Assembly (NCBI RefSeq): GCF_958450345.1
Contig: NC_088781.1
Location: 44,193,357-44,257,356 of the forward strand
Source of the DNA: Calliphora vicina
Taxonomy: Eukaryota > Arthropoda > Insecta > Diptera > Calliphoridae
Length of the DNA stretch: 64,000 bases
Direction: 5' to 3'
The notes under the pieces are model-generated. The model was not told the origin of the DNA, did not search any database, and saw nothing but the letters and a program-made list of their open reading frames with translations. Made by a program: the position numbers and the translations under genes. Of this stretch, positions 33,647 through 45,552 are shown in pieces (the stretch's first letter is position 1; the number at the start of each line of letters is the position of its first letter).

Positions 33647-36600
33647 ATACCCTGCTGTCTACCCCTTGGGTATCACAATGGGATCAGATTTGAATGTGCC
33701 ATTAATTTAGAAGGTGCCATTAATAACGTGAATTATCTCTTTCTAAAATAAGGCCAGATCCATGAAATTCTAACTGGATGGGGAACTTGCTTAAGACTGC
33801 AAGATTGCGTACTCTACAAGACGGTGTTAAATTTTCGCTCTTGTAGAATAAGATTCTAAAACTGAATAGAGTGTATGTCACAAGGATATTAGGCGTCCTC
33901 TATGTGATCTGACGATCTTTCGATGACAAAACACTGGTTGAATCTTTGTCCCGCATTGAGTCGAACAAATTCACAGCAGCCTGTTGAAGACCTCTGATTG
34001 GCTACATAGAGAAGACAAATTTTTTGGCACATTTGAGTTAGGATCATCACTACACAACGCTATTTAAACCACATAAAATTTAGATTAAATCATTTGGTTG
34101 GCGAGCCAGTTGCGAATACAGTCGAGGCACTTACAGTGGCTCATTCACAGCATAACAACATCTTTTGTTGAAGAGTAATCTCAGAGTTATTCATGATTGC
34201 ACATAACCTGCAACAGTTTTCACGATATGGACGAAGAAATGAACGGCTGGAAATTAATGTTGAAGTTGAAGAATTCAGAAATCGGACAATAAATCATCCG
34301 CAAATATTGGATGTAACTACAATCTCTCATAAATTGCGATTTAGATAGAATGTTCTCTAAGTACTTATCAGTAGCTCTTGTGGTATGTATAAGGAAACCT
34401 ACAGATGTCTTCGGAACACCATCTTCATGAAGAATCGAAGGTATTACCTGTTAGGGAATACAACATCATGATTCTATGCTACTTCCTTGTGGGATGCATC
34501 AGAAGAACGAACTCATAGAACGGAGTTGGACTCCTCCGATGCATGGGGAAGCCTACCCACATCCTATTGCAGAAGCCGAACTAACACTCTCGCGAAAAAA
34601 TAGTAGTACTAGTACAATTGAGATCTCGATGCAACAGATTCAATGCCTACTGGTTTCTCATAGATTCAGCCTGCGTAGAATGATTGGTAAAATTTATCCC
34701 GACTTTAAATTAAACAAATAATTGACACTGTATATATAACTGACGTGCTCCAAGGTTAAGCGTTTGCAGATAATATCCCATAACATTAGGAGAAGTCAAG
34801 CTATATTGGCAAAATCGTCTAGTCTATGCTCAAGAGGAAACGTTATGGTAAAATAACTTTAGATTATAGATTCTCAAACCGTACATTGTGTATTGGATGT
34901 ACATAGAATGAGACATGATATACATGCCATTATCTTGAAGGCCTGCCTAACCATAACTGGTGGGGTTAGATCTACATAGCTTTACTTAAATACATTTCCG
35001 ATATGCGAATCCAAAGAAACAACAACATTATTCAGAGAATGGGAGAGTGAATCATGTAGAATTTTTAGATTATATATCTTAAATTGGAGGAGACTCAGTC
35101 AATCGGCGTATTTTAATTTTATTCTTATTGTTCTAAGGATACACGGGCACTGGCTAGGGAATTTTTAGTCTTATTTTGGAAATAAAATTGTCATTTCTAA
35201 CTGGCTGATCCGATTGAAATTAATTAGGCATTTCAGAGAAATACTTGTGTTTGGTATCGATGGAAAGGCAATTTAATAAACACTATTTACATACATATGT
35301 AGCTGTGAAGTGAATCGTGAAACTTGCTTCCGAAATAATGTTCAGAGACAACTGTGAGTACAGTTTCGCGGAAACTAAGGCCTCAATTCTATTGTAGTGA
35401 ATTTAAGATTTATATTACCATTAAGACTTGCTGTCAGATCAAAATAAACAGCTGAGAGTGCGCGAGGAATGAATTGTTTTGAATTCTTTAAATATGAGAT
35501 ATATGCACATCGATCTTTACAAGAGTGTGGAAATGATCATCCCACATTTTTTTAGCACAAAATCCATCAACTTAATGACAACTTCATCTTTGTAAATATT
35601 CAATTACATGGACAGAGAATCGGGAATATTTTTTTGTTGGTCTTTGTTAAGACCCAGCAGTTCTTGGTGACTGTCCTGAACTAGTGATTTTATCTAAGTT
35701 ACATAAGTGACTAAGGTGACTAGTTATTTTGACCCTTTTTGATTACAATGATACTGTCTGTAGCTGGTCCAAAGTAGTCAACTAACATATCAACACAATT
35801 TGTATAAAACCAGTTACTCACAAAAAAATAAAATACAAAATAAACGTTTAAAGTGATTATACTCTAGATTACTTAGATATACTTAAGAGGCAATGGTATT
35901 CACTATAGATTACCTGGGATGCATAAAGTAACCAATTGATTTCTATCAGAACTACAAAGAGCACATACGTGTCAAATGACCCAATATATATAAATTGGAG
36001 TCAGCCAAGTGACAGACATTAGAGACAATTACTGTCTATAAGGGATACATTGACTACTTACTTAACTACTGGGGAAGTGTTGGTGTCAGATTAGTATGGG
36101 AATGGCTTGGATTTAATTGAAATCGTCCACATCGAAATATAAAATAATGTGGTAATGTTTTTCCATTAATTTAATAACCACTTCACCTTTGCTTCAGCAT
36201 TCAATTAAGCTGCTTTAAAAAAGAAACTAATTTGCTTACCATGTAAAATCTATTATATTCTTAATTAATACTACTCTATTTCGTGTTAATAAAACTTTCT
36301 TAGAAGAAAAATTTACTTTTAGAGTTTAATAAAGTTAAAACTCATTTTTATCTGTAGTCAAATGTGCCGCGTTGTCTAGAGAACAAATTACCAAGCATAA
36401 CGAAAAGGGTGTAGCAATAATTTCTTTAAAGATTAGAAAGCTAAAAATAGCAAACCTTCACCTAGATGGTAAAATACCATGAATACAAAGGGATAGCTTA
36501 TTTCCTAAAACAATTATTTCTTGTACAACACCTTTAGTAAAATGAAACATTTTAATGCAACACCCTTTTATATCTAACAAAAAAAACAAACAATCCTTCG

Positions 36601-37277
36601 TATAAAGTGTATTTAATAATGCCAAAAGACTAAATACACTTCGAACGTTAGATATACAGAAAATACTGGTACTTTCCCATACATAAAATACCTTCAGCAA
36701 AGTTGTTGCTAATTTCATTAGAGTAAAAGTAAAGAAAAAAAATACTTCTATTTACTTTATGATGTTTTCGACATGACTTTATTTTTTAAATTACATAAAT
36801 ACAACAGAAGAAGAAGAAAAAATAATAATAAAGGTGTTAATTAATAATGCCAACAACAAAGTTCCAACAGCTCAAATGAATGAAATGAAATTTTACTTGG
36901 AAAATAATTAAAAGTTATTAATTACATCAAACAATTTATAATATTAAAAGGATTGTGATAAAATAATTAAAGGAACATTTTGCATAAATGCTTTTAAGGA
37001 ACTCTTAAATAGTTTAAGTCTATTTTTTTTACCTTTAAAGGAAAATTTAATTAAAGGTATTGAAAATTAAATAATTTATGGAAAATAATTAATTTCTCTT
37101 TTATAAATTTTAATGCGATTATTTTGTAGAAATAAGTATGATGCAGTGAGTAAATGTACCCATACTCCTGGCAATATTACAACAATCTGTTTTGCCGACA
37201 TTCCAATATATTGAACTGCCTTCGCCATTTGACACACACACTGGGGATTGCATTGAACAACACCCAAATATGCTTAA
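33647..37277. other. Long spacer with no supported gene
   Basis: Frames here (for example 34476-34721) have no motif I recognise. A weak RT-like string near 34740-34790 is not reliable. Otherwise AT-rich. Confidence 0.4.
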
Positions 37278-37798
37278 ATATTATATATTTTGGAGGTGGA
37301 TTTTAGAAACGGTGGCTTATGTCCTTTAAATAAACCGGATACTTTTGATTAAAATTGTAACAACTCTTTATTTATTAAAATTTACATAACAACAGTTTAA
37401 ATAATCAATACAAAAACACCTTTATAATTCTCGATAGTACACACACTTAAATTGAGGATCCGTGGAATAAAAGGTACTTTTTTACAAATTGATTTTTTGG
37501 TATTTTTATAATATATGCGTTGAAATCGTTTAGAGAAAATCAATTTCGCTTTTGTTCTGCGTCTCCTCCATTACACTTAATAATGAACAAGACAGTTGAT
37601 GTTAACTGTAACAGCGACTATGACAACTACTGACTGCAACCTCTGACACTATTTATACCCGGCGCCATCTTCCTTCCAGTAGCTTCATGAATGATCTTAA
37701 TGGACAAAACTAGAATGTTCGAATTCTAGATCTTTAAGCTGCTTCAATGTTAGTGTTAGCAGCTTAAACATTTACCACCTTATTCATAATCGATTTTT

Positions 37799-37868
37799 AA
37801 TTTTATAAAAGGTTTATAAAACAAAATTTCCATACAAAATTTGTTATATAAACCTGTAATAAATTTTA
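37799..37868. repeat. Foldback repeat related to 11662-11783
   Basis: Imperfect palindrome around AAGGTTTATAAAAC and ATATAAACCTG with the same spacer core as the 11.7-kb element. Confidence 0.55.
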
Positions 37869-37873
37869 GATTT

Positions 37874-38646
37874 AACAAGTAAGAGAGCTATATTCGGCTG
37901 TGGCTTCCCAAAACCCTTCCCTTCACCAAATTATACTTCAAAATACAAATTTTAAATATTTTTAGGTAAACAAATTTTTTTTTTTTTTTAATGAAAAAAT
38001 TTTTTTTAGAATTGTTATTTTAAAATTTTTTTTTGGAAAAACATTTTTTTCGAATTATTTTAATTTTTTTTTTAATTTCTTTTTTTTTGTAAATTTAAAA
38101 TTTTTTTATTTTTTTTTTAAATTTAAAAAAAAATAATTTTTTTGCTGAAAAAAAATTCGGGTTAAAAAATATTTTTCCGATTTTGACCCATTGTAGGTCC
38201 AACGTACTGTGGTCTTATATACGTCGTTGCAAAGGTCTTTGAAATATCTATCATTAGATATCTATAATTGTCTATATTAATGACTTAGTAATCCAGATAT
38301 AGGTCAAAAATAGGTAAAAAAATCGAGGTTGTCCTGGGTTTTTCCTCATATCTCAGCCATTTGTGGACCGATTTTGCTGATTTTAAATAGGAAACTTTTC
38401 GAAAGTATGTCTGACTGAATAATTGAAGATCGGAATCTTAAATTATTCAGTCAGAAGATTAAATTATTCAGTCTTCAGAAAATTGATTTCAACAGACAGA
38501 CGGACATGGCATAATCGACTCCGCTATTTATAAGGATCGATAGGAGAATATATATACTTTATAGGGTTGTAAAATTATATTGTGGAAATTATAAACGGAA
38601 TGACAAACTTATATATACCTTTCTCATGAAGGTGAAGGTTATAAAA
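37874..38646 (+). repeat. Family A dispersed repeat, longest copy
   Basis: Head AACAAGTAAGAGAGCTATAT, then CCCTTCACCAAATTATACTTC, an A/T tract, CCGATTTTGACCCATTG, GCAAAGGTCTTTG, GACTTAGTAATCCAGATAT, CAGACAGACGGACATGGC and a tail CATGAAGGTGAAGG-TTATAAAA. The tail GGTGAAGG is the complement of CCTTCACC near the head. Inserted in the LTR-like element. Confidence 0.8.
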
Positions 38647-39328
38647 ACAATGCTAATAACGGAGTGCTATCAACATTGTTGATAAGTAGAAGCTTCTACT
38701 GGTGGAAATGTTTATAAACATGATGAATGTTGCAAGAAGCCATTACAGACTGTTAAATTTAAATTGATAATTTCGTAACAATATTATCAATGTCCTTGGT
38801 TAGGCCTATAAAAAATATAGTGTGATTTGATATTTATCTCTTACAGTTATTGATTTATACGAATTTGAATATTCAAAATTCACCAGTTTTTTCATAATAT
38901 CGGACACAAGAACAATTGAATTTGAAAATTGAGAAAATATTTGTGTGCATGGATAAACAGGGGTTTATCTAGGTCCTTATGAGCCCTTTTTTTGTATCGA
39001 ATTTTGAATTTACGCTAAAAAGCTGGAATCTACTCAGAATTATGAGGTCGCTATTCTGTTCCAAAAATGCTGTTGGGCAGTGTTATTTAGTATTTTTGAA
39101 ATAAAATGTTACTCCGAATTTTACTAAAATTAACTCTTTTGTTTAAAAAATTTTCACATTCAATGAATCCAAAAATAGGTAACTTTAAAGTTAAATCTTG
39201 CAGAAATTTTTAATTTCATAGATTTTTGGTCAAGACCCTACATACAAGTCTTAGCCCTTGGACAAAATATGTGTACAAAAGGAACATAGTTTTATTATTT
39301 TCTTTAAAGATATTACTACATCTTTATG

Positions 39329-39394
39329 ATACACCCAGAGTCTCTGGGGGAATCGAACCCGCATACCCGAAATAGCCCAGCACACTATTGTCTA
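39329..39394 (-). repeat. tRNA-like (SINE-type) fragment
   Basis: On the minus strand reads TAGTGTGCTGGG, then GCGGGTTCGATTCCCCC and CTCTGGGTGTAT. GGTTCGATTCC matches a pol III box B. Same arrangement as 52389-52450. No complete cloverleaf. Confidence 0.5.
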
Positions 39395-40690
39395 TTTTAT
39401 CTGGGCACCCAATTTTTAAGAGAGATCCTCCACATATCCTTCGAAGTTTAACCCATTTTATTTAGAAATTTCGGATTTTCAAAGCAGGAAATCCCTAACA
39501 AAATAGAGTTTTAGATATCTTAGTCAGCAAATACCACAATGAACATAGCAAGAGTTTAGATTTTATCCTTTTAACCTTCATGTGATTATTCATAAATCTC
39601 CGAAGAAGAATTTACAAAAACCGATTATTTAAAGAGTCTTTTAAAGAGCTATATTGCAATTTTTACTGAAATCCAATTCAGCAAAGAAAAACCAAATGTA
39701 TTTACCAACAAAAAAATCCCATGTTACTTGTAACATTTAAAATTATTAAATACATATTTGTTTTGCAGCAACGTACGTACGTACACATACTTGTACAATT
39801 TCGAAAATTATTTCCGTTTCCAATTCGGTGAATTTGTGTTTGTAAGTTAATGCATATACAGCTACCATACATACATTCACATTTATGCATACATCTACAA
39901 TTCATTATAATAATGGAAGGGAATAATACAAATAATTTCTCGGGGTCTGTCTGCCTGTGCAGTTGGCAGTAATTGCTGAAGGGGGTTGTGGAAATAAAAT
40001 ACTCAACAAGTCGTAAAATTCATCAATACAAAAATACATTTTATGGAAATATTTTCCAAAAATCAGCAACAAAAAAAGTTAACAAGTTAAAATAAACAAT
40101 AAAAAAAACCATGGAAAAAAAAAGAAATGGAACAAACTGAAACAAAATAGAAATAAAGGTATTCGCTATAAAAACGGATTCAAATGGTGGAGAGGAAGAG
40201 ACAAGAATGCCAGATTGTTGGGGAAATATTGGAAAATTTTCAAACGTTTACAAAATAACATTCTCACGAAATATTAATGTTTAAAAATACGATCTCAATA
40301 GCAAACAATGCTTGATATTGGCTTGAATCAATAGTATTGGAGATACAATGGAGAATTTTGATAAATATGAAGGATTGGGATGACGGTAACTTCCCGGAAT
40401 TTTTCTCTCCTCGGAAGGAAATTAATAAATCGTTTCATTCCCAGAATTTTTTTATACCAAATTAAACCATAAACCAGTAAATTTTTTTCGAAAAACTACT
40501 CTTCCCAATAAGCTTTTTTACTGGAATTCAAGTAGAAAGCAAGTGTAATTCAAGCCTTGAATTATACTCATGCAATTGCATATGTTTTTTGTTTGAAAAA
40601 TATTTATTTTTTTTTTTAATATTTTTCAAGTTTAAAGCATAATTGCATTTGCATTCATTCAAGTTGGTTATTTCAACTTCTTTTCCAACT
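39395..40690. other. AT-rich spacer, nothing recognised
   Basis: No gene or paired repeat seen. Confidence 0.4.
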
Positions 40691-41310
40691 GATTATATGG
40701 TCAAGCCCGACCATATAATACCCTACACTAAGTAAAAGAGCAAAAACATTTTTCTTTTAAAATTTCAATAATTTATATTGATTTTCGGAAGTGGGCCTTA
40801 TATGGGAGCTATGACCAATTATGGACCGATAACCATGAAATTAGGTCGTGTGATTTATGTCTATATTAAAGTTAACTATGTTGAATTTTGTGTGTATACC
40901 AAAATTTTTAAGCGATTTATGTACGTTAAAGTGATTTTCGGAAGCGGGTCTATATGGGAGCTATGACTAATTATGGACCGATCGTAACAAAATTTGGTGA
41001 CATGAATTTTGTATATCTAAAACTTATTTGGAGCGAAATTTGTGGAGATACATATATAAATTAAACATTTATGACCGATAAATTCCAATTTCGGAAAGAC
41101 ATTTGTATGAGGGCTAGGTGAAATAATGGACCGATTTCAGCTAGTTTGGTCTTTGGGCCGAAAAAATAATATGAAGAAAATTTTATCGAAATATTTTCAA
41201 AATTGCGATCTGTACTCTGCAGATTCTAAGTCGATCGAAGGTGGGTGTTAGACTAATATTTTTGGACGTTACAAACATCTGCACAAACGCATTATGGTGT
41301 AGGGTATAAA
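40691..41310 (+). repeat. Family B dispersed repeat
   Basis: Starts with the palindrome GGTCAAGCCCGACC and ATATAATACCCTACAC; ends GGTGTAGGGTATAAAT, the complement of the start. The middle holds two direct copies (about 40782 and 40934) beginning ATTTTCGGAAG and containing TATGGGAGCTATGAC. Related to 45152-45552 and 1-145. Non-coding. Confidence 0.75.
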
Positions 41311-41526
41311 TATCAATAAATTTGCTGCCTCAAATTGAGCCACAGATGAGCTCAAAAGGCTCGTTCGCGATCTGCTTGTGGTATTAGTCTGGGAATTATT
41401 AGGGTAAATTACAATCTCAATATAATTTTCCAAATCTTAGGTCAAGTATTCGGTACATATATGAATTAAAAATGAGGGGTTTTCAAATGTTTAGCTTTTA
41501 TTTTGAAACATTTGAGCAATATAAAT

Positions 41527-42477
41527 TTATTCAAAGTATTGGCCATTGTTAGCTATGACCTTTTTCCATCTTTATGGATACCGAACCAAAAAACTGCTCA
41601 TCTTTTGAGGCCAAGAACGAATCAAGCCAATTTCGGATACTCTGTTCCAAAGTGAAGCGTATCCCAGAGAGAGAGAGCTCTGCATCGATCGAAACAAATA
41701 GTCGTCGAACGGGCACGGTCTGGACTATAAAGCGGGTGAGGCAAAACTTCTCAACCATTTCATTCTAAATACAGTTATTTCAAAATGTGGCCACGATGTT
41801 GTCATGATGGAATATTACGGTTTAATTTTTGGTTTTCTTGCTTCAAACGATTCAATTTCGTTTGGTATAGATTCCCTGGTTATGGTCTGGTTAGCTCATA
41901 ATAGATAGGATCCTTTTGCCCCCACCAAATACAGAGAATTACTTAAGAGCCATGGATATTTTGCATTGGTGTCGATTTGTCTGGGTGGCCGGACATAACA
42001 TACGACCTCTTACGCTTCGGGTTATTATAAAGGATCCATTTTTCATCGCAAGTAAATATTCGATGCAAAAATGATTTTCATTTATATTGTTGAAGCATAA
42101 TTTTGGACATACTAAATCAGCTTTCAAGGTCTCTCGTCTTCAATTCGTATGGTAACCAATTTCCCTGCTTTTGGATGAATCCTGCTGATTGAAAACCTAT
42201 TAAAATTGCTGATTGAGTAGCTCCCAATGATTTTGCAAGCTCTTGGTTCACAAAAATCTTCATGGAGTAATGCCTCCAATTCTAGGACTTCAACCTTTTT
42301 TGGCTGGCCTGGGCGATCTGTGGCTTCCATGTCAAAATAACCACTTCTGAACAGCACAAATCATCTCTCGCATTTTGAAACCGATGAATCGGTGTTCTTC
42401 AGAGGGACTTTTTTCAAATTAAAGAAGTAAAGCAAAACTTCCCGCATTTGACTATTGCTTGGTAAAAAATTCGTCAT
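41527..42477 (-). mobile_element. Mariner transposase remnant (mauritiana-like), nearly full length
   Basis: Minus strand from an ATG (MTNFLPSNSQMREVLLYFF) through SGYFDMEATDRPGQPKKVEV, KIIGSYSISNF, AGKLVTIRIEDE, a block containing TCDEKW (first catalytic Asp context in a shifted frame), SPDRARSTT in place of the SPDLAPSDYHLF block, LEQSIRNWLDSFLASKDEQF and a final NNGQYFE-TAA. Frameshifts and stops break it. About 317 codons against ~345 for intact mariners. It abuts a retrotransposon RNase H at ~42490. Confidence 0.8.
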
Positions 42478-42489
42478 TTGCGAAGCATA

Positions 42490-43205
42490 AAAGAAACTTT
42501 GTTTTTTACATCAAAATGCTCAATAACTCTGGTATAGGGGCCGGGGTTTATATGGTCGACAAGGATATTAGGCGAGCAGGCAGAGATCTTCGCGATCTGG
42601 AAAGCCATAAATTTGATAAAAACACATGTCTCGCAGGGGTCTGTAGTGACTATTTATATGGACACTCAGGCGGAACTTAGGGCTTTGAAATGTCACTTAA
42701 CACATTCTAGCTTAGTGGAAAACTGCAGTAAAGCTCTTGAAGAGTTATTGGTACAGTACTCAATCAGATTGTGTTGGGTACCAGGACACTATAACATATA
42801 GCGAAATGAGGTGACAGATCAACTGGCCAGATATGGCTCTCATCTAAACCATGGTTCTAGGGAACGGGGTAAGACCTCCGATATGTCACCATGTCACTAC
42901 TACAGGCTAATATTTCAAAGATTCACGTGACTCCATCAACCAATCCTGGAATAGTTGGCCTTGTGACCAAACCTGAATGCAAAAGTAACCCAAACACTAA
43001 TTGGGTTGGATCTGTTCAATGGGATAATAGCACACAGCATTTTTGTGGGTGTGTGTGGATGTAGAGGAGTTGGAGACATTATGTGCAACTGCCCGAGACT
43101 ACAGAGTCATAGATTTAAATGGCTAGGTAACAAATTTTCAGATGAACTTGGGAGTGTTGCTAGCTGTAAATTGAGTAACATACTAGCTTTTATCAGGTGA
43201 ATAGA
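42490..43205 (+). mobile_element. LOA/R1-like RNase H and C-terminal fragment
   Basis: RNase H motifs in two frames: YIKMLNNSGIGAGVYMVDK (start), SVVTIYMDTQAELRALK, LVENCSKALEELLVQYSIRL, CWVPGHYNI then NEVTDQLARYGSH. A degraded C-terminal part follows (NCPRLQSHRFKWLGNKFSDE, LSNILAFIR). Frameshifts and stops present. The RT that should precede it is absent where the mariner lies. Confidence 0.75.
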
Positions 43206-43496
43206 TTGGCTATTTAAGGGACGTTCTAAAGTGAATTAAAAACCTTATCCAATTTGTCCTCTTTATGCAGATTTGGGTTTTTCTTTTTGTTTCTTCTTTT
43301 GCTAGATTTAAATGGCTAGGTAACAAATTTTCAGATGAACTTGGGAGTGTTGCTAGCTGTAAATTGAGTAACATACTAGCTTTTATCAGGTGAATAGATT
43401 GGCTATTTAAGGGACGTTCTAAAGTGAATTAAAAACCTTATCCAATTTGTCCTCTTTATGCAGATTTGGGTTTTTCTTTTTGTTTCTTCTTTTGCT
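43111..43496 (+). repeat. Perfect 193-bp tandem duplication
   Basis: 43111-43303 and 43304-43496 are identical by eye. The unit runs from the retroelement C-terminus (LGNKFSDELGS...) into T-rich 3' sequence ending TTCTTCTTTTGCT. Confidence 0.9.
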
Positions 43497-43678
43497 AAAA
43501 CACAACCATTATTTTCTTGATGTCCCTCCCCCTCTTTCAGGAATGGCAGACTTTTTCTCTCTATAGGACTCTTGAAGGGAATGACAATGGACATTATGGT
43601 ATCCAAGACTATTCCAAACTAAACTAGAAGTGAGAATAAATGACAGATACATATGTACCCTTCAAAATTACTTATAAG

Positions 43679-44760
43679 CAGGGAAACCGGAAATATGCTC
43701 TAAAAAAGCGTTTTAAGCGCTTTAAATATGCAGTAAAAACTTTAAAATATGTTCTTAAAATTTAAAAAATATGCTCTTAAAAAAACAAACTTTTACATAA
43801 TTTTTAACCAAAAAAAATACTTTTATTTAAAAAAAATCAATGCAATTCATTTCTAAAAAGGTAAAGTAACATAAAATAAACAAAAATAACATGAACTAAA
43901 ACAAGTATAACAAAAAATATATACAACATAAAAACTATAGGAACTAAAGCTATGAAAAGGCCTCGAGAGGTATTTTTTGATATTTTATATAAATATAAAG
44001 TCACTTCTTCAATTAAGTTTATTATTGCAATAAATTACAAAATATTGACTTAAAATTTCAAATAAAAATCGTTGTCTATTGGATCTGAAAACATTTTTAT
44101 ACATAGAAAATATTCTTTCGACATCAACTGATGTTATAGGAGCAAATTTAAAAGACAATATTTTTTAACACTTAGAACGGTTTAGTATGAATTAGAACTA
44201 AAATTTGACATTTAGATGTCGATATTATTAAAATAGTGCTTATTTTATATTAAAACAAGTAAGAGAGCTATATTCGGCTGTGCCGAATCTTATATACCCT
44301 TCACCAAATTATGCTTCAAATTACAAAATTTAAATATTTTTAGGTGAACAAAAAATTTTTTTTTTAGTTTTTTCATTTTTTGGAAAAAAAAATTTTTCGA
44401 ATTGTTTTTTTTTTAAATTTTGAAAAAAAAGTTTTTGTTTTTTAAAGTTTTTTTTTGGTGAAAAGCCATCTATTTTTCAATTTTGAATTTTAAACAAAGG
44501 AAGTAAAAACCTGTAACACAACAGCGAAAAATAAGTAAGACAAAATTAGTTTTTGCTCTAAAAACGCAAAAATATGACATAAATATGCTCTTAAAATAAA
44601 TATATGCAAAAATATGCATTTAAGGGTAAAATATGCAAAAATATGCAATAACAAATCGATGCGAAAATTCTTAAATAGTTCTGAAACGTGTAAATATCTT
44701 ATCCATGTGCTCATTAGACTCACCAGAAAAAACATGCATTTGCATATTTTGGTTTCCCTG
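43679..44760 (-). mobile_element. hAT transposon, 1082 bp, with 8-bp target duplication
   Basis: Terminal inverted repeats start CAGGGAAACC at both ends. CTTATAAG flanks both sides (43671-43678, 44761-44768). A minus-strand reading at about 44160-44009 encodes APITSVDVERIFSMYKNVFR ... VIYCNNKLN-stop, the C-terminal dimerisation (hATC) motif of hAT transposases. The rest of the transposase is missing, and a family A repeat (44254-44470) is inserted inside. Confidence 0.88.
44254..44470 (+). repeat. Family A dispersed repeat, truncated after head
   Basis: Head AACAAGTAAGAGAGCTATAT plus the perfect palindrome TTCGGCTGTGCCGAA and TATATACCCTTCACC; ends in T-rich sequence. Nested in the hAT element. 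Confidence 0.75.
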
Positions 44761-45151
44761 CTTATAAGTTATTAAAAACCGCGTTCAAAATATACGCCAT
44801 TTATCCCGCATTTTTAGAAAGTCTGATTTGATACACTGTGATTGACATTAATTCGTTAGGTCTTGCAAATCTCGATGCTTAAAGTCTGGTAACTTTTAGT
44901 TTGACATTTGTTAATATTTCATTTAGAAATCATTTATGTGTAAAAGGTTGCCATAATATTTACTTTGATGTTAAATTTATTTTCTGCCAACATTTTTTTT
45001 CCGCCAACGTTCTTGTATTCATTCGTTTGTTTTTCTTTAACATTCAAACATTTACCCTCTTCATTTGCAGTTTCTTTTCTCTATGTATTTTTAAGCAACA
45101 AAAAATTATTTTAAAAAAACCGAATTTAACCCTCCAAAAACTTTTAAAAAG

Positions 45152-45552
45152 AACAAGTAAGAAAGTTTAGTCGGTCAAGTCCTACCATATAATACCCTAC
45201 TCCGAGTAATTGAGCAAATTATGGACAGATCGCAAACAAAATGTTTTCCGGAATGTTAAAGTGATTTCCGGAAGTTATGACTAATTATGGAACGATCGTC
45301 ATAAAATTAGCTGACATGACTTCAATATATAACTTATTTGGAGCGAAATTTGTGACAATTATGACCTATAAAGTTCTATTTCGGGAGGACATTTGTTTTA
45401 GGGCTAAGTGAAATATTGGACTAAAGTGATTAAGAAAGTGATTCTGAATCTGATCGTTACACTTTAAGCTGGAAGTTAAGACTAATATTTTTGGACGTTA
45501 CAAACATCAGCACAAATGTTTAATACCCTCCCCACTATGGTGGTGAAATACT
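45152..45552 (+). repeat. Family B dispersed repeat with head
   Basis: Head AACAAGTAAGAAAG, palindromic AGTCGGTCAAGTCCTACC, ATATAATACCCTACTCC, ATTATGGACAGATCG; the tail is degraded (AATACCCTCCCCACTATGG). Matches 40691-41310. Confidence 0.7.

Larger units (their letters stand above)
37278..38780 (+). mobile_element. LTR-like element with nested family A repeat
   Basis: Begins with a degraded form of the start seen at 15692 (AAACGGTGGCTTATGTCC), then AAAATTGTAACAACTC, TTGATGTTAACTG, a TTTATACCC promoter-like string, and after an interruption ends GATGAATGTTGCAAG ... TTTCGTAACA. The TGTTAC/GTAACA ends and TATA-like string suggest a solo LTR. Family A (37874-38646) and a foldback relative (37799-37868) lie inside it. 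No gag/pol reading. Confidence 0.5.

Noticed and set aside
34476..34721. 81-residue plus-strand frame
   Set aside because: No recognised motif, no splice or neighbour evidence; left unannotated.
44490..44735. 81-residue minus-strand frame in the hAT element
   Set aside because: Low-complexity Phe/Leu-rich reading of AT-rich terminal DNA; the real hAT motif is at 44009-44160.
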